Assembly: GCF_001550135.1 (NCBI RefSeq)
Contig: NZ_LRUE01000015.1
Span: forward strand, 186,001 to 250,000
Direction of reading: 5' to 3'
Origin: Pseudoalteromonas shioyasakiensis
GTDB taxonomy: Bacteria; Pseudomonadota; Gammaproteobacteria; Enterobacterales; Alteromonadaceae
Length of the DNA stretch: 64,000 nucleotides
The notes below the pieces were generated by a model. That model worked only from the letters and a program-made list of their open reading frames with translations, was not told the DNA's origin and did no database searches. The position numbers were made by a program, and so were the translations under genes. Below, piece after piece: positions 8,598 to 18,016 of this stretch (position 1 is its first letter; each line of letters starts with the position of its first letter).

Positions 8598-9461
8598 ATG
8601 TTACAAAAAACAATAAAAATGTTGCTGTTATCGACACCAGTTATTTCTGCGGTGTTAAGTAACCCAGCTAATGCATGGGGTCAGAATGGTCATCGAATTA
8701 TTGGTGAAATTGCATCTAAGCATATTACAGACACCACCAAGCAAGCATTAGTTCCTTTACTTGATGGTGATTCTTTACCACAGGTAGCAACGTGGGCTGA
8801 TGAAATGCGTTCTGCTCCAGAAAAATTCTGGCAAAAGAAATCTTCGCGCTGGCATTACATTAACTTTAAAGAAGGTGATGCCAAACCACATTACGAATCA
8901 CATGCCCACCATAATAAAGAAACCGTGTCAGACATCCTCGAAGGCATGGAATATTCAATCTCAGTATTACAAAACCAAAAAGCTTCTCTAGGTGAAAAAC
9001 AGTTCGCACTGCGTTTTTTAGTTCACCTTGTTGGTGATAGCCATCAACCTTTTCATGCCGGTCGCGGTGAAGATCGTGGCGGCAACAATATTTCTGTCAC
9101 ATTCTTCGGTCAAGATACCAATTTACATAGCTTATGGGACACAAAACTCATTGAAAATGAAAATTTGTCCTATACTGAGTTTGCGCAATTTATAAATACA
9201 ACAAATCAAGCGTTAATAACGGACTATCTTGCCAGTTCACCTAGCGATTGGTTAATCGAATCAAATAACATTGCAAACTCTCTGTATAAAGAAAATGAAA
9301 CAAACGTAAGTTATAGTTATATCTATAAAAACTTACCGATTGTTAAAACTCGCCTACAACAAGGCGGGATAAGATTGGCAGGTTTATTAAATAATCTATT
9401 TGATAAATCAGCAAAACCGTTAGTAAAGGCACTTAAGATGCCAACTGACAGCAAACTATAA
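8598..9461 (+). CDS. Exported S1/P1-type nuclease
   Basis: Zinc-dependent single-strand nuclease and 3'-nucleotidase of the S1/P1 family. I place the start at the ATG at 8598, because it gives a signal peptide ending at Ala26 (NPANA) and a mature protein beginning with Trp27 (WGQNGH). In this family the mature N-terminal Trp is itself a zinc ligand, so this start is strongly supported; the open frame reaches 62 codons further upstream without coding character. Other expected ligands are visible in RWHYINF, HLVGDSHQPFH, the EDRGGN loop and NLHSLWD. The 287-residue length fits. The product probably digests extracellular DNA or RNA and supplies nucleotides to the periplasmic nucleotidase. Confidence 0.88.
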   Translation: MLQKTIKMLLLSTPVISAVLSNPANAWGQNGHRIIGEIASKHITDTTKQALVPLLDGDSLPQVATWADEMRSAPEKFWQKKSSRWHYINFKEGDAKPHYESHAHHNKETVSDILEGMEYSISVLQNQKASLGEKQFALRFLVHLVGDSHQPFHAGRGEDRGGNNISVTFFGQDTNLHSLWDTKLIENENLSYTEFAQFINTTNQALITDYLASSPSDWLIESNNIANSLYKENETNVSYSYIYKNLPIVKTRLQQGGIRLAGLLNNLFDKSAKPLVKALKMPTDSKL

Positions 9462-9495
9462 ATGAAACATAACCTCTAACACGGGAAATAACATA

Positions 9496-12400
9496 ATGAA
9501 AATCCAACTCCGCAAAACAGCTCTATCACTTGCTATTGCAGCATGTGTTGGTGTGAGTGGTGCAGCGTTAGCAAATGAAACAACATCTGCTATCAAGGGT
9601 CAAATCAAAGGTCCTAGCGGCAACCCTGCTGCAGGCACTAAGATTACTATCGTTCACTTACCTTCAGGTTCAACTAAAGAAACTGAAACGAACGATGCGG
9701 GTTACTTCACAGCAAAAGGCCTACGTGTAGGTGGTCCTTACCGCGTTGTTGTAGATTCTGACGTATTCGCAGATCAAACATTCAACAACATCAACCTACA
9801 AGTGGGTGCTGACTACCCAGTTAATGTTACGTTAGAGAGACAATCTGATGTAGAACAAATCGTAGTTACTGGTCGTCCTATCAGCCGTATGTCTGGTGGT
9901 ACAGGTCCTGCTGCAACGTTTACTCTTGAAGATTTAGAAAACCAACCAGCTATCAACCGTGACTTAAAAGATATCGTTCGTATCGACCCACGTGTAACAA
10001 TCGATGATAGCCGCGGTTCAATCAACTGTGGTGGTGGTAACCCACGTTTCAACAGCTTAACGCTAGACGGCGTTCGTATGAACGATAACTTCGGTTTAAG
10101 CTCTAACGGTTACCCTACAATCCGTGCTCCTTTCTCTTTTGATTCAATCGAACAGGTTGCAGTTGAACTAGCACCTTTTGATGTTCAATATGGTGGTTTC
10201 ACATCATGTAACATCAACGCTGTTACTAAATCAGGTGGTAACGAAGTACACGGTGGTATGTTCTTCGATTACACAAATGATTCAATGAAAGGCGATAAAA
10301 TCGAAGGCGAAGACTACGATAACGGTGATTACACCGAAAAACGTTACGGCTTCAATGTTGGTTTACCACTAATTAAAGATAGCCTTTTCTTATTCACATC
10401 TTACGAAAAACTTGAAGGTGTAAAACAATACAACTACGGCGGCCTAGACACAGGTAGTGTTACAGCTTCAGACGTTGCACGTGTACAACAAATCGCTCAA
10501 GATGTTTACGGTTATGATGCAGGTGGCATGCCATCAAGCGCACCAGTTGAAGATGAAAAAATCTTGGTTAAGTTAGACTGGAATATCAACGATGACCACC
10601 GTGCTAACTTAATCTATAACTATAACGATGGTTTTACACTGTCTCAGTCAGATGCTTACAGCAACACTGTTACTTTAGATAATCACTTCTTCAAGCAAAG
10701 TGCTGAATTTACATCGATCATTGGTTCACTTTACTCAGATTGGTCTGATGAATTTTCAACTGAAATTCGTTTAGGGAAATCAGAATTAGATCAGACTGTT
10801 CGCTCTTTAGATGCTGCAAGTAGCTTCGGTGAAATGCAAATTCGTACAGAAGACGGCGGTACTATTTATATCGGTCCAGATGATTCTCGTCAATCTAATG
10901 CTCTTAGCTACGAAACAGTGACAGCAAAAATTGCGGGTACATACTACCTTGATCAACACACTATTACCGCTGGCTACGAGTTTGAAGAGTTAGACGTATT
11001 CAACCAATTCGTTCAGCATACTCAAGGTGAGTGGCGCTTTAAATCTGTAGACGATTTTGAGGCTGGTTTTGCAGACCGTGTTTACTACAACAACGCTGCT
11101 GGAACTAACGATCCTACTGATGCAGCAGCTAACTTCTCATACGCTCAACATACTTTATATGTTCAAGATGAGTACAGCTTTACAGATTTAGATGCAACAT
11201 TAACGTTTGGTCTTCGTTACGACAAATACACAAGTGACGACAAACCTAACTACAATGAAAACTTTACAAACCGTTACGGTTTCAGCAACCAAGGTACATT
11301 CGACGGCATCGATTTAATTCAACCACGTGTTGGTTTTGAGTGGTACGCAACAGATGCACTAGAAGTACGTGCAGGTGTTGGCCTATTCTCAGGTGGTAAC
11401 CCGAACGTTTGGTTATCTAACTCATACTCGAATGATGGTATCACTAACATTGGTACATCAATCAGAGGTGGTGTTGACCTATTTTCTACGCCAAACGTGA
11501 ACGGCGGCACACCAGGTTACGAAGTACCACAAAGCCTTTACGATCAAGTTGCAAACACAGTCATTGGTTCAGGTGATTCATCAGTAAACGCTGTTGACCC
11601 AGACTTCGAAATGCCATCAGAGTGGAAATACTCAGTAGGTGCAACATACACAACTGAAGATGAGTATGTATTCTCACTAGATTACTTATTCACTAAACGT
11701 AAAGATGCTGCTTTCCTAGAAGATATCGCGTTACAAGATTCTGGTGAAACAACATTTGATGGTCGCCCAATTCTTGAGTCTAAAGAAGGCCGTAGCGGTG
11801 ACTTATTACTTACAAACGTAAGTGGTGACAGCGGTGAGTCTCATGTTATCTCAGCAGCAATGAGCAAACGTTTTGATAACGGTATTAGCGTACAACTAGC
11901 TTATGCTTACACTGACTCAACTGATGTTAACCCTATGACTAGCTCGGTAGCGAGCTCAAACTACGGTAACTTAGCGACATACGATCCAACTAACCCAGGT
12001 GCACACACATCTGATTATGAGATCCCACATCGCTTTACCATGACATTAGGTTACACAACTGAGTTGTTTGATGGTTACAACACTCGTTTCAACCTATTCA
12101 GCGAAACATACAAAGGTCTTCCTTACAGCTACACGTTTGATGATTCAGACTATGATGTTTGGGGTGATAGCAACTCAAACGGCGGTCGTCAGCTAATGTA
12201 TATCCCTGAAGTGAATGACCCTAACGTTGTTTACGACATGACTCCTGAAGAAGTAACTGAGTTTAACGAGTGGATTTCTGCTCAAGGCTTAGCTCGTGGT
12301 GAAATCTCTGGTCGTAACCGTCAAAATGCTGATTGGTTCACTAAAGTTAACTTCAAGATGACTCAAGAGTTACCTGGTTTCATGCCTGGTCATAAAGGTG

Positions 12401-12618
12401 AAGTGTTCTTCGTTATCGATAATTTAACAAACATGTTAAACGATGACTGGGGCGTACTTAAGAAAGGTAGCTTTGTTGGTAACAGCATGGTTACTGTAGA
12501 GCTTGATGACCAAGGTCGTTATGTATACTCAGACTTCAACCCTAACAATGGTAAAACTGCAACACAAAGCAGCGCATCAGTTTGGGAAATGCGTGTAGGT
12601 GTACGTTACACATTCTAA
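9496..12618 (+). CDS. Oar-like TonB-dependent outer membrane receptor
   Basis: Outer membrane beta-barrel of 1040 residues. A signal peptide ends near residue 26 (GAALA). Residues about 33-115 form a carboxypeptidase-regulatory-like (Ig-fold) domain with TSAIKGQIKGPSGNPAAGTKI, then a plug domain starts at EQIVVTGRPISR and includes NRDLKDIVRIDPR, and the barrel ends with the expected C-terminal aromatic residue (VGVRYTF). Oar proteins are large receptors common in Alteromonadales and Xanthomonadales; one was first described for adhesion and development in Myxococcus, and a recent example exports a protease. Substrate unknown. It starts 34 bases after the nuclease with its own ribosome binding site, and a strong terminator follows. 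Confidence 0.9.
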   Translation: MKIQLRKTALSLAIAACVGVSGAALANETTSAIKGQIKGPSGNPAAGTKITIVHLPSGSTKETETNDAGYFTAKGLRVGGPYRVVVDSDVFADQTFNNINLQVGADYPVNVTLERQSDVEQIVVTGRPISRMSGGTGPAATFTLEDLENQPAINRDLKDIVRIDPRVTIDDSRGSINCGGGNPRFNSLTLDGVRMNDNFGLSSNGYPTIRAPFSFDSIEQVAVELAPFDVQYGGFTSCNINAVTKSGGNEVHGGMFFDYTNDSMKGDKIEGEDYDNGDYTEKRYGFNVGLPLIKDSLFLFTSYEKLEGVKQYNYGGLDTGSVTASDVARVQQIAQDVYGYDAGGMPSSAPVEDEKILVKLDWNINDDHRANLIYNYNDGFTLSQSDAYSNTVTLDNHFFKQSAEFTSIIGSLYSDWSDEFSTEIRLGKSELDQTVRSLDAASSFGEMQIRTEDGGTIYIGPDDSRQSNALSYETVTAKIAGTYYLDQHTITAGYEFEELDVFNQFVQHTQGEWRFKSVDDFEAGFADRVYYNNAAGTNDPTDAAANFSYAQHTLYVQDEYSFTDLDATLTFGLRYDKYTSDDKPNYNENFTNRYGFSNQGTFDGIDLIQPRVGFEWYATDALEVRAGVGLFSGGNPNVWLSNSYSNDGITNIGTSIRGGVDLFSTPNVNGGTPGYEVPQSLYDQVANTVIGSGDSSVNAVDPDFEMPSEWKYSVGATYTTEDEYVFSLDYLFTKRKDAAFLEDIALQDSGETTFDGRPILESKEGRSGDLLLTNVSGDSGESHVISAAMSKRFDNGISVQLAYAYTDSTDVNPMTSSVASSNYGNLATYDPTNPGAHTSDYEIPHRFTMTLGYTTELFDGYNTRFNLFSETYKGLPYSYTFDDSDYDVWGDSNSNGGRQLMYIPEVNDPNVVYDMTPEEVTEFNEWISAQGLARGEISGRNRQNADWFTKVNFKMTQELPGFMPGHKGEVFFVIDNLTNMLNDDWGVLKKGSFVGNSMVTVELDDQGRYVYSDFNPNNGKTATQSSASVWEMRVGVRYTF

Positions 12619-12643
12619 TAACGAGTTAACCTTGTTATAAAAC

Positions 12644-12672
12644 AAAAGCCCGCCCCTACTGGCGGGCTTTTT
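12644..12672 (+). terminator. Rho-independent terminator
   Basis: GC-rich 8-bp stem (AGCCCGCC / GGCGGGCT) with a six-base loop, preceded by A residues and followed by T5, 29 bases after the Oar stop codon. Confidence 0.92.
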
Positions 12673-12965
12673 ACTGAAGAGTGCAATCCCTATTATAATC
12701 ATCCGCAGAATTATTCAATAAAATAAAACAATACCTTAAGACTATTTATAATGGGTCATTAATAATAAAATAAAAAATAACACCCATTTTAAGCGAATAA
12801 TTTAAATAACCAATATAGCAATAAATCACGACTTCCATTTAACAAATAATAACTTGAAATTAAATAGATCTTAGATTAGATTACAAATTAACCAGTATTA
12901 ACTTTGAGGATATTAAGATACTTGCGTTAACATTAAAAACATTCATTATTTAAAAGGACAAAAAC
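12673..12965. other. AT-rich intergenic region
   Basis: About 290 bases, very AT-rich and without an open frame of note. It should hold the promoter of the next gene, but no clear -35/-10 pair stands out. An AAAGGA ribosome binding site at the end precedes the ATG at 12966. Confidence 0.5.
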
Positions 12966-13502
12966 ATGAATTATATTAAATCGTTATTAATTAGCTCTGT
13001 CTTTATTTCAACTTATATATTTGCACAGTCTGATAGCTATGTAGTCGATAATGTTGTAGTTTTCCCAAATGCATTTAATACAACTGAGGCTGAATTTTTT
13101 AGTGGTTTTCCATATGAAGTTAATGGAACTGGTTCACTTGCTATTTGGGGGTTTGACAGAGCTTCAAATATGCGAGCTTACTTAAGCTACGTTGATATTT
13201 ATCAAGATGAATTAGAACGAGATATTTTACATCAAGAAGTCTCTAGGGCAGAAAGAGTTGCCTGCCCAATGAATGAAGATAGAACAGATAATAAAGCGTA
13301 TATGGTTGTAACTTTCACGGATTTAAGCTTTAGACTCCCCGATCAAACCCGCTACTCACATTTTTATAACGGCGATGTAGTAGGCGGAACTGATTGGAAT
13401 AACAATGGGGAAATAGATGTTCTCGAAAACATATCAGAACTTAGTCTCCATGTCCAATTTGGTCAACGTTATCCTAGCGTTTGTAATATAACATTACGAT
13501 AA
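12966..13502 (+). CDS. Small secreted protein with EF-hand-like loop
   Basis: I do not recognise a family. The 178-residue protein has a signal peptide cut near Ala20 (YIFA), two Cys residues (about 100 and 174) that could form a disulfide, and an acidic, aromatic-rich body. Residues 143-154 (DWNNNGEIDVLE) match the 12-residue EF-hand loop pattern D-x-N-x-N-G-x-I-D-x-x-E, so calcium binding is possible; a single loop makes this tentative. The ribosome binding site is good. The gene and its flanks are more AT-rich than the neighbours, which may mean recent acquisition. No operon partner. Confidence 0.72.
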   Translation: MNYIKSLLISSVFISTYIFAQSDSYVVDNVVVFPNAFNTTEAEFFSGFPYEVNGTGSLAIWGFDRASNMRAYLSYVDIYQDELERDILHQEVSRAERVACPMNEDRTDNKAYMVVTFTDLSFRLPDQTRYSHFYNGDVVGGTDWNNNGEIDVLENISELSLHVQFGQRYPSVCNITLR

Positions 13503-13509
13503 GTAATAA

Positions 13510-13542
13510 TAGCTTTGATTAACTTAACATTAATCAAAGCTA
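13510..13542. terminator. Hairpin between convergent genes
   Basis: Perfect 13-bp stem (TAGCTTTGATTAA / TTAATCAAAGCTA) with a seven-base loop between the secreted protein gene and the iron transporter operon. It is AT-rich without a long T-run, but its position fits a shared terminator. Confidence 0.7.
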
Positions 13543-13547
13543 CGCCA

Positions 13548-14558
13548 TTATTGTGAATAAACTGCAAGTGGGTGTGTTGTGTTAATAGAAACATGCACTG
13601 CATCACCTGGGCGTACCATCACTTCATGGCTAACACGGCTTGTCACTACAGTATCACATGCTAATTTAACCGCGCATAAGCGACTGCCACCTTCGTAACG
13701 TACCCATGTCACTTTACCATTACTGGTAGTAGCATTTTGAATAAGGTGAACATCATCAGGGCGAAGTAATACATCAACCTTCGCGGTATCATGATCAACT
13801 TTAATCGCTGGTGCATTGCCTAAATCAGTGGTGGCGATATCACCTTCACAATTACCGGCAATGAAACTTGCTTCACCTAAGAAGCGCGCTACAAAGCGAT
13901 TGCTTGGTAAGCTAAAGCAGCGTTCAGGGGTATCTATTTGCTGAATTATGCCTTCTTTCAGTACGCCAACACGGTCACCGACAGATAAGGCTTCTTCTTG
14001 GTCATGGGTTACCCAAATAGCAGGAACACCAGCATCTTTTAATGCATTACGAATATCCCAACGTAGGGTGTCTTTTAAAGCCGCATCTAAGTTTGATAAA
14101 GGCTCGTCAAGCAATACAAAGTCAGGTTCGTGAGCCAATGTACGCGCAAGGGCTACACGCTGCTTTTGACCACCTGATAAAGTAGCAGGCTTTTTATTAC
14201 GAAAAGCTTCAAGACCCAGTAATTTAATCCAATGATCTGCTTTTGAGGTATCGGTTAATCTAAAGCAAATATTTTGCTGAACTGTTAAATGCGGAAATAA
14301 CGCAAAGTCTTGAAATACCATACCCACTTTACGTTTTTCTGGTGGTACTTTTAACTTTGGGGTAGCTCGCCATGAGCCTAAATTAATTTCTCCTTCGCTG
14401 ATAGGAATAAGCCCAGCTAACGCTTGTAAAATTGTACTTTTACCACAGCCAGTTGGACCAACTAGCATGAGGATCTCACTTTCCCCAAGTGATAAGTTAA
14501 GTTCACTTACCACACGATTGCTACCATAATCGATAGACAGCTTACTAACTGATAGCAT
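13548..14558 (-). CDS. fbpC: Ferric iron ABC transporter ATP-binding protein
   Basis: ATPase of an iron(III) importer. From the chosen ATG at 14558 the protein has 336 residues with Walker A GPTGCGKST (34-42), signature LSGGQKQR, Walker B FVLLDEP and the H-loop THDQEE; a C-terminal regulatory (TOBE-like) domain follows from about 240. The open frame extends 22 codons upstream, but the ATG at 14558 has an AAGGA site and removes an overlap with the permease. It is the last gene of a four-gene operon (unknown protein, binding protein, permease, ATPase). The permease and Tyr-Tyr binding protein support ferric iron rather than another ion. Confidence 0.88.
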   Translation of the reverse strand: MLSVSKLSIDYGSNRVVSELNLSLGESEILMLVGPTGCGKSTILQALAGLIPISEGEINLGSWRATPKLKVPPEKRKVGMVFQDFALFPHLTVQQNICFRLTDTSKADHWIKLLGLEAFRNKKPATLSGGQKQRVALARTLAHEPDFVLLDEPLSNLDAALKDTLRWDIRNALKDAGVPAIWVTHDQEEALSVGDRVGVLKEGIIQQIDTPERCFSLPSNRFVARFLGEASFIAGNCEGDIATTDLGNAPAIKVDHDTAKVDVLLRPDDVHLIQNATTSNGKVTWVRYEGGSRLCAVKLACDTVVTSRVSHEVMVRPGDAVHVSINTTHPLAVYSQ

Positions 14559-14569
14559 TAAACTGATCC

Positions 14570-16069
14570 TTAATGTTCTAATTGACTGCGCTTTTCGCCT
14601 GAGAGCATTATAGCTAAGCCACATGCTGATATCACTACTAACAAGAGCCCAGGTATTGCAGCGCGACCGAAATAACCGGCTTCATAAACACGCCATAAAT
14701 AAGTTGATAGGGTTTCAAACCCTGTTGGGCCGAGTAACAATGTTGCTTCAAGCTCTCGCATTGATTCTAAAAATACCAAGGCTGCACCAGCAATGATACC
14801 GCGTAGGGTTAAAGGCAAGGTAATACGCATAAATGCTTCACGAGGGCTTGCGCCTAATACGCGTGCTGATTTAATTAAACTCGAATCTAAGTGTTCTGTG
14901 CTGGTACGCACTGAGCCAACTGCCAGCGGTAAAAATCGCAGCACATAGGCAATCACTAATAATGCCAGAGTTTGGTATAAAAGCGGTAATTGCAGGCCAC
15001 CATAAACCAGTGCAGTTCCCATCACTATACCCGGAATACCAAATCCGAAATAAGTGACTCGTTCCATAATGCGCCCTACTTTACCGCTTAAGGCAGCATG
15101 CGCTACAGGTACTGCAACAACAACAGCAACAATAGCCGCAATACCAGATGCATAAGCAGAATTCCACGCAATGCTGAAATCAAAATCAGCAACACCATCA
15201 CGGGCAAGCCAAAGGGTAAAAATGGCTAACGGCAAACAAATAGCCAATAATAAAACTGGTAGAAAAGTCACTAGCATTGCTAACTTTTGACCGTTTGATG
15301 GAAATAACATTAGCGGTCTACCGTGGCGCTCAGAAGCTGTTTTAATTTGTGATTCGATGAACAGTAAAAAGCCTACTATCACCATTAATTGTAGCGATAA
15401 CATCGCTGCTCGGCTTAAGCCAAAGGCGTTATATTCAACATAGATCACGCGGGTAAAGGTATCTAAGCGCATCATCGCCGGTGTACCGAAGTCTGATAAG
15501 GTATAAAGCGCAACCAGTAATGAGCCCGCTGCTATACCGTTTATTACACGTGGTAATATGACTTTAAACACACTCATTGGCATCGACATACCTAAAGTGC
15601 GAGCCGCGTTTACCATGCTGGCATCTAGACTAAGTAAAGACGAACGCGTTGTAAGCATTACAAATGGAAACGTGTATAGCGTCATTACAATGGCAGCACC
15701 CGTTAAGCCATACATAGGCGGAGTTTCAAAGCCTAACAGCTGATTAATTTCACCACCGGGGCCAAAAGCTGCATATAAAGTAAACGCACCAATATAGCTT
15801 GGAATAGCAAGTGGAGCTGCAAACAAAACAAGCCAAAGCTTTTTAAAAGGAAGTTGAACATAGGCACTAATAAACGCCAGAGGCACGCCAATTAAAATAG
15901 AGCCTAAAACAGTTAACACCATAAGTGATAAAGTGTTACCTAGAATTTTTAAATTGTGACTATCAAAAACAGCCGTCGCATCACTGGCTAAAGTGATCAG
16001 AATATAAACTGGCACTAACGCCAAAAGCGCTGCAAGCAGCGCCATGGGATAAGAAGCAGGTATGCGCAT
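14570..16069 (-). CDS. fbpB: Ferric iron ABC transporter permease (fused double permease)
   Basis: Inner-membrane permease of 499 residues with about twelve hydrophobic helices in two homologous halves, each with the permease (EAA-type) loop, for example NAARTLGMSMPMSVFKVILP and SARVLGASPREAFMRITLP. This fused form is typical of FbpB/SfuB iron(III) importers. The ATG overlaps the stop codon of the upstream binding-protein gene as TAATG, which implies translational coupling, and the ATPase gene starts 11 bases downstream. Confidence 0.9.
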   Translation of the reverse strand: MRIPASYPMALLAALLALVPVYILITLASDATAVFDSHNLKILGNTLSLMVLTVLGSILIGVPLAFISAYVQLPFKKLWLVLFAAPLAIPSYIGAFTLYAAFGPGGEINQLLGFETPPMYGLTGAAIVMTLYTFPFVMLTTRSSLLSLDASMVNAARTLGMSMPMSVFKVILPRVINGIAAGSLLVALYTLSDFGTPAMMRLDTFTRVIYVEYNAFGLSRAAMLSLQLMVIVGFLLFIESQIKTASERHGRPLMLFPSNGQKLAMLVTFLPVLLLAICLPLAIFTLWLARDGVADFDFSIAWNSAYASGIAAIVAVVVAVPVAHAALSGKVGRIMERVTYFGFGIPGIVMGTALVYGGLQLPLLYQTLALLVIAYVLRFLPLAVGSVRTSTEHLDSSLIKSARVLGASPREAFMRITLPLTLRGIIAGAALVFLESMRELEATLLLGPTGFETLSTYLWRVYEAGYFGRAAIPGLLLVVISACGLAIMLSGEKRSQLEH

Positions 16070-17109
16070 TATAAAACACCGCTACTGCGCATAAGGTCGA
16101 GTGTTGGCCTTAAATCTGCCAATTGAGTTAAATCGATTTTCGGCGGTGACACATCCGTTAAGGCTGGTAATCCAGCGGGCTGGTCAATACCTTGGATCAA
16201 TGGAATTTCGTAGGCTTCACGTGCTAAGTAGCTTTGTACTTCTGAACTTAGTAAGTAGCGCATAAAGTTCATTGCGTTCGGGTTATCTGTCAGCGATAAC
16301 ACACCTGATGCATTAACTAAACAACCGGCATCTTGATTGGTAAAAGCAAGATCAAGGTTTGCATCTGGTTTACCTGATTTAAGACGTAACGTGTAATAAT
16401 GATTTGCAAAACCAATATCCACTTCACCACGTTCAACGGCCATCACTACGCCAAGCTCGCCGGCATAGGTTTTCGAACGTTTTTGAACTTTCTTAAGCCA
16501 TTTAGCCGTTTTATCTTCACCTTCAAGAATACGCATTGCCGTGACAAATGATTGGAAAGAAGCATAAGCAGGTGCCCAACCAATTGATAAATCGCTATCG
16601 GCAATAGCCATTATGCTATCTGGGATCTGATCTTTTGATAAACGCTTAGTGTTGTAAGGTAATGTACGAATACGACCTGTCACTGGTGCCCAGCCTGGAT
16701 AGCGGAACTGAGGTTGTAATTGCGCTTCTAAGTCACTTGGTAGTGGTTTAGCTAAACCTGCGTCTGTTACTAAGCCAATCGCACCTGAGTCAACGGCCCA
16801 AAATAAATCAGCACGTTTAACACCCGCTTTCGCTTCAGCCACAATCATGTTGGCAAGTGCAGCAGTTGGACCACGGCGAATTGATAAATTAAGTTTTGGG
16901 TTTTTCTTTTGGATTGATTGCAGTACGTTTTCGTACAAACCACCTTCACCACGGCCTAAATATAAGGTTAAGTCACCCTCTAGGGCGGGTAAGTCTTTCA
17001 CTGAAATAGGGCTTGCAGCAGAGGCTGCAAAGGCACGAGAAAGAGGTAGCGGCATTGCGCCCACTACCCCAAACGCAGCCAGGCCTTGAATAAAGGTCCT
17101 ACGCTTCAC
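16069..17109 (-). CDS. fbpA: Ferric iron-binding periplasmic protein
   Basis: Periplasmic binding protein of 346 residues. The N-terminus (MKRRTFIQG) has a twin-arginine motif, a hydrophobic stretch and a cut site near Ala28 (RAFA), so Tat export of a folded protein is likely. The adjacent Tyr238-Tyr239 in FANHYYTLRL correspond to the two iron-coordinating tyrosines of FbpA-type proteins, which supports Fe3+ as ligand. The start codon is GTG, overlapping the upstream stop as TAGTG; the permease follows with a TAATG overlap. The whole operon therefore looks translationally coupled. Confidence 0.88.
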   Translation of the reverse strand: MKRRTFIQGLAAFGVVGAMPLPLSRAFAASAASPISVKDLPALEGDLTLYLGRGEGGLYENVLQSIQKKNPKLNLSIRRGPTAALANMIVAEAKAGVKRADLFWAVDSGAIGLVTDAGLAKPLPSDLEAQLQPQFRYPGWAPVTGRIRTLPYNTKRLSKDQIPDSIMAIADSDLSIGWAPAYASFQSFVTAMRILEGEDKTAKWLKKVQKRSKTYAGELGVVMAVERGEVDIGFANHYYTLRLKSGKPDANLDLAFTNQDAGCLVNASGVLSLTDNPNAMNFMRYLLSSEVQSYLAREAYEIPLIQGIDQPAGLPALTDVSPPKIDLTQLADLRPTLDLMRSSGVL

Positions 17110-17921
17110 TAAAATACATCCTTACGTGCTTTTTCGGCTTCTTCTAGTAACACCTTAGCGCGATCTAGTTTTTCTTGCATATCAACAACCACTGCACGTA
17201 CTTGGTCAACAGACCCTTTATCAGAAATAGCTTTAGGCAGGGTTACGTTAAAATCTTTTTCGAGAACTTCTACTAACTTCGCATCTTTTTCGATAAGTGT
17301 ACCTTCAACACCTTCGAATAAGTGAAGGTAAGTATCGTGTACAATTTGCGTTGCTTCATCGCTTAAACGTTCTGCGTATTTTGCAACAACACGGTCTAAT
17401 TTATGTTTGATCTCATCGATAGTAGCGCTTTGCGTCATTGTTTCAGAAGCAGTTGCTTTTACAGCTTTTAATAAGCCTTTTTGCTGGAAGTCGGCAGCAA
17501 GTTTAACAGCTCCAAGACCCTGCCACAAGGCAGCATTTAAGGCCTTTTGGTGCTCACGTACTTCGCTTGCTGGTTTTTTGTCATCAATGGCCATTTTGAT
17601 ACCATAAATGCCTTGCCAGATTGATGCATAAACCGGTACATAATTCGTTTCAATCGCACTGTGAAACTTTACTGATTCCCAGTATTCAATTAAATCATCG
17701 CTTTTAACTGCTTTTGCGCCTTTTGTTTCATAATCGGTAACCATGGTGTCAACTTTACCGATCATCCACTCAACGTCTTCTGAGTAATCTTTTAAATTTT
17801 CTTTTAGATGATTAACGTGCTCACCAATTGGGCCATTTGCCAATACAGGTTGGGCAATAAAAGTAGATGCTAATACTAGGCTAAGACCTAGTGTTTTAAC
17901 GGTGTTTAACGCTAATTTCAT
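17109..17921 (-). CDS. Unknown periplasmic protein leading the iron operon
   Basis: Helix-rich exported protein of 270 residues with a signal peptide (cut near VLA-N). I do not recognise a named family. It contains a His/Glu-containing segment (IGEHVNHLKENLKDYSEDVEW) and a repeat-like motif LWQGLGAVKLA, which recalls helical extracytoplasmic domains attached to some bacterial iron permeases; that link is inference. Its stop codon overlaps the fbpA GTG start, and a Fur box lies upstream, so it is co-expressed with the importer under iron limitation and may pass iron to FbpA. An alternative in-frame ATG five codons upstream (17936) cannot be excluded, since neither start has a strong ribosome binding site. 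Confidence 0.72.
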   Translation of the reverse strand: MKLALNTVKTLGLSLVLASTFIAQPVLANGPIGEHVNHLKENLKDYSEDVEWMIGKVDTMVTDYETKGAKAVKSDDLIEYWESVKFHSAIETNYVPVYASIWQGIYGIKMAIDDKKPASEVREHQKALNAALWQGLGAVKLAADFQQKGLLKAVKATASETMTQSATIDEIKHKLDRVVAKYAERLSDEATQIVHDTYLHLFEGVEGTLIEKDAKLVEVLEKDFNVTLPKAISDKGSVDQVRAVVVDMQEKLDRAKVLLEEAEKARKDVF

Positions 17922-17946
17922 AGGGGGGACATCCAAGTTTCTAATT

Positions 17947-17965
17947 GTAAATGATAGCCATTATC
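17947..17965 (-). promoter_or_regulatory. Fur box
   Basis: Matches 15 of 19 positions of the consensus GATAATGATAATCATTATC (the plus strand reads GTAAATGATAGCCATTATC). It lies 11-26 bases before the two candidate starts of the first gene of the iron operon, where Fur bound to Fe2+ would block transcription. Confidence 0.85.
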
Positions 17966-18016
17966 ATATACGTATCGATTGTCTAAATCAATTGCTATAA
18001 AGCCTTGATTACAGAA

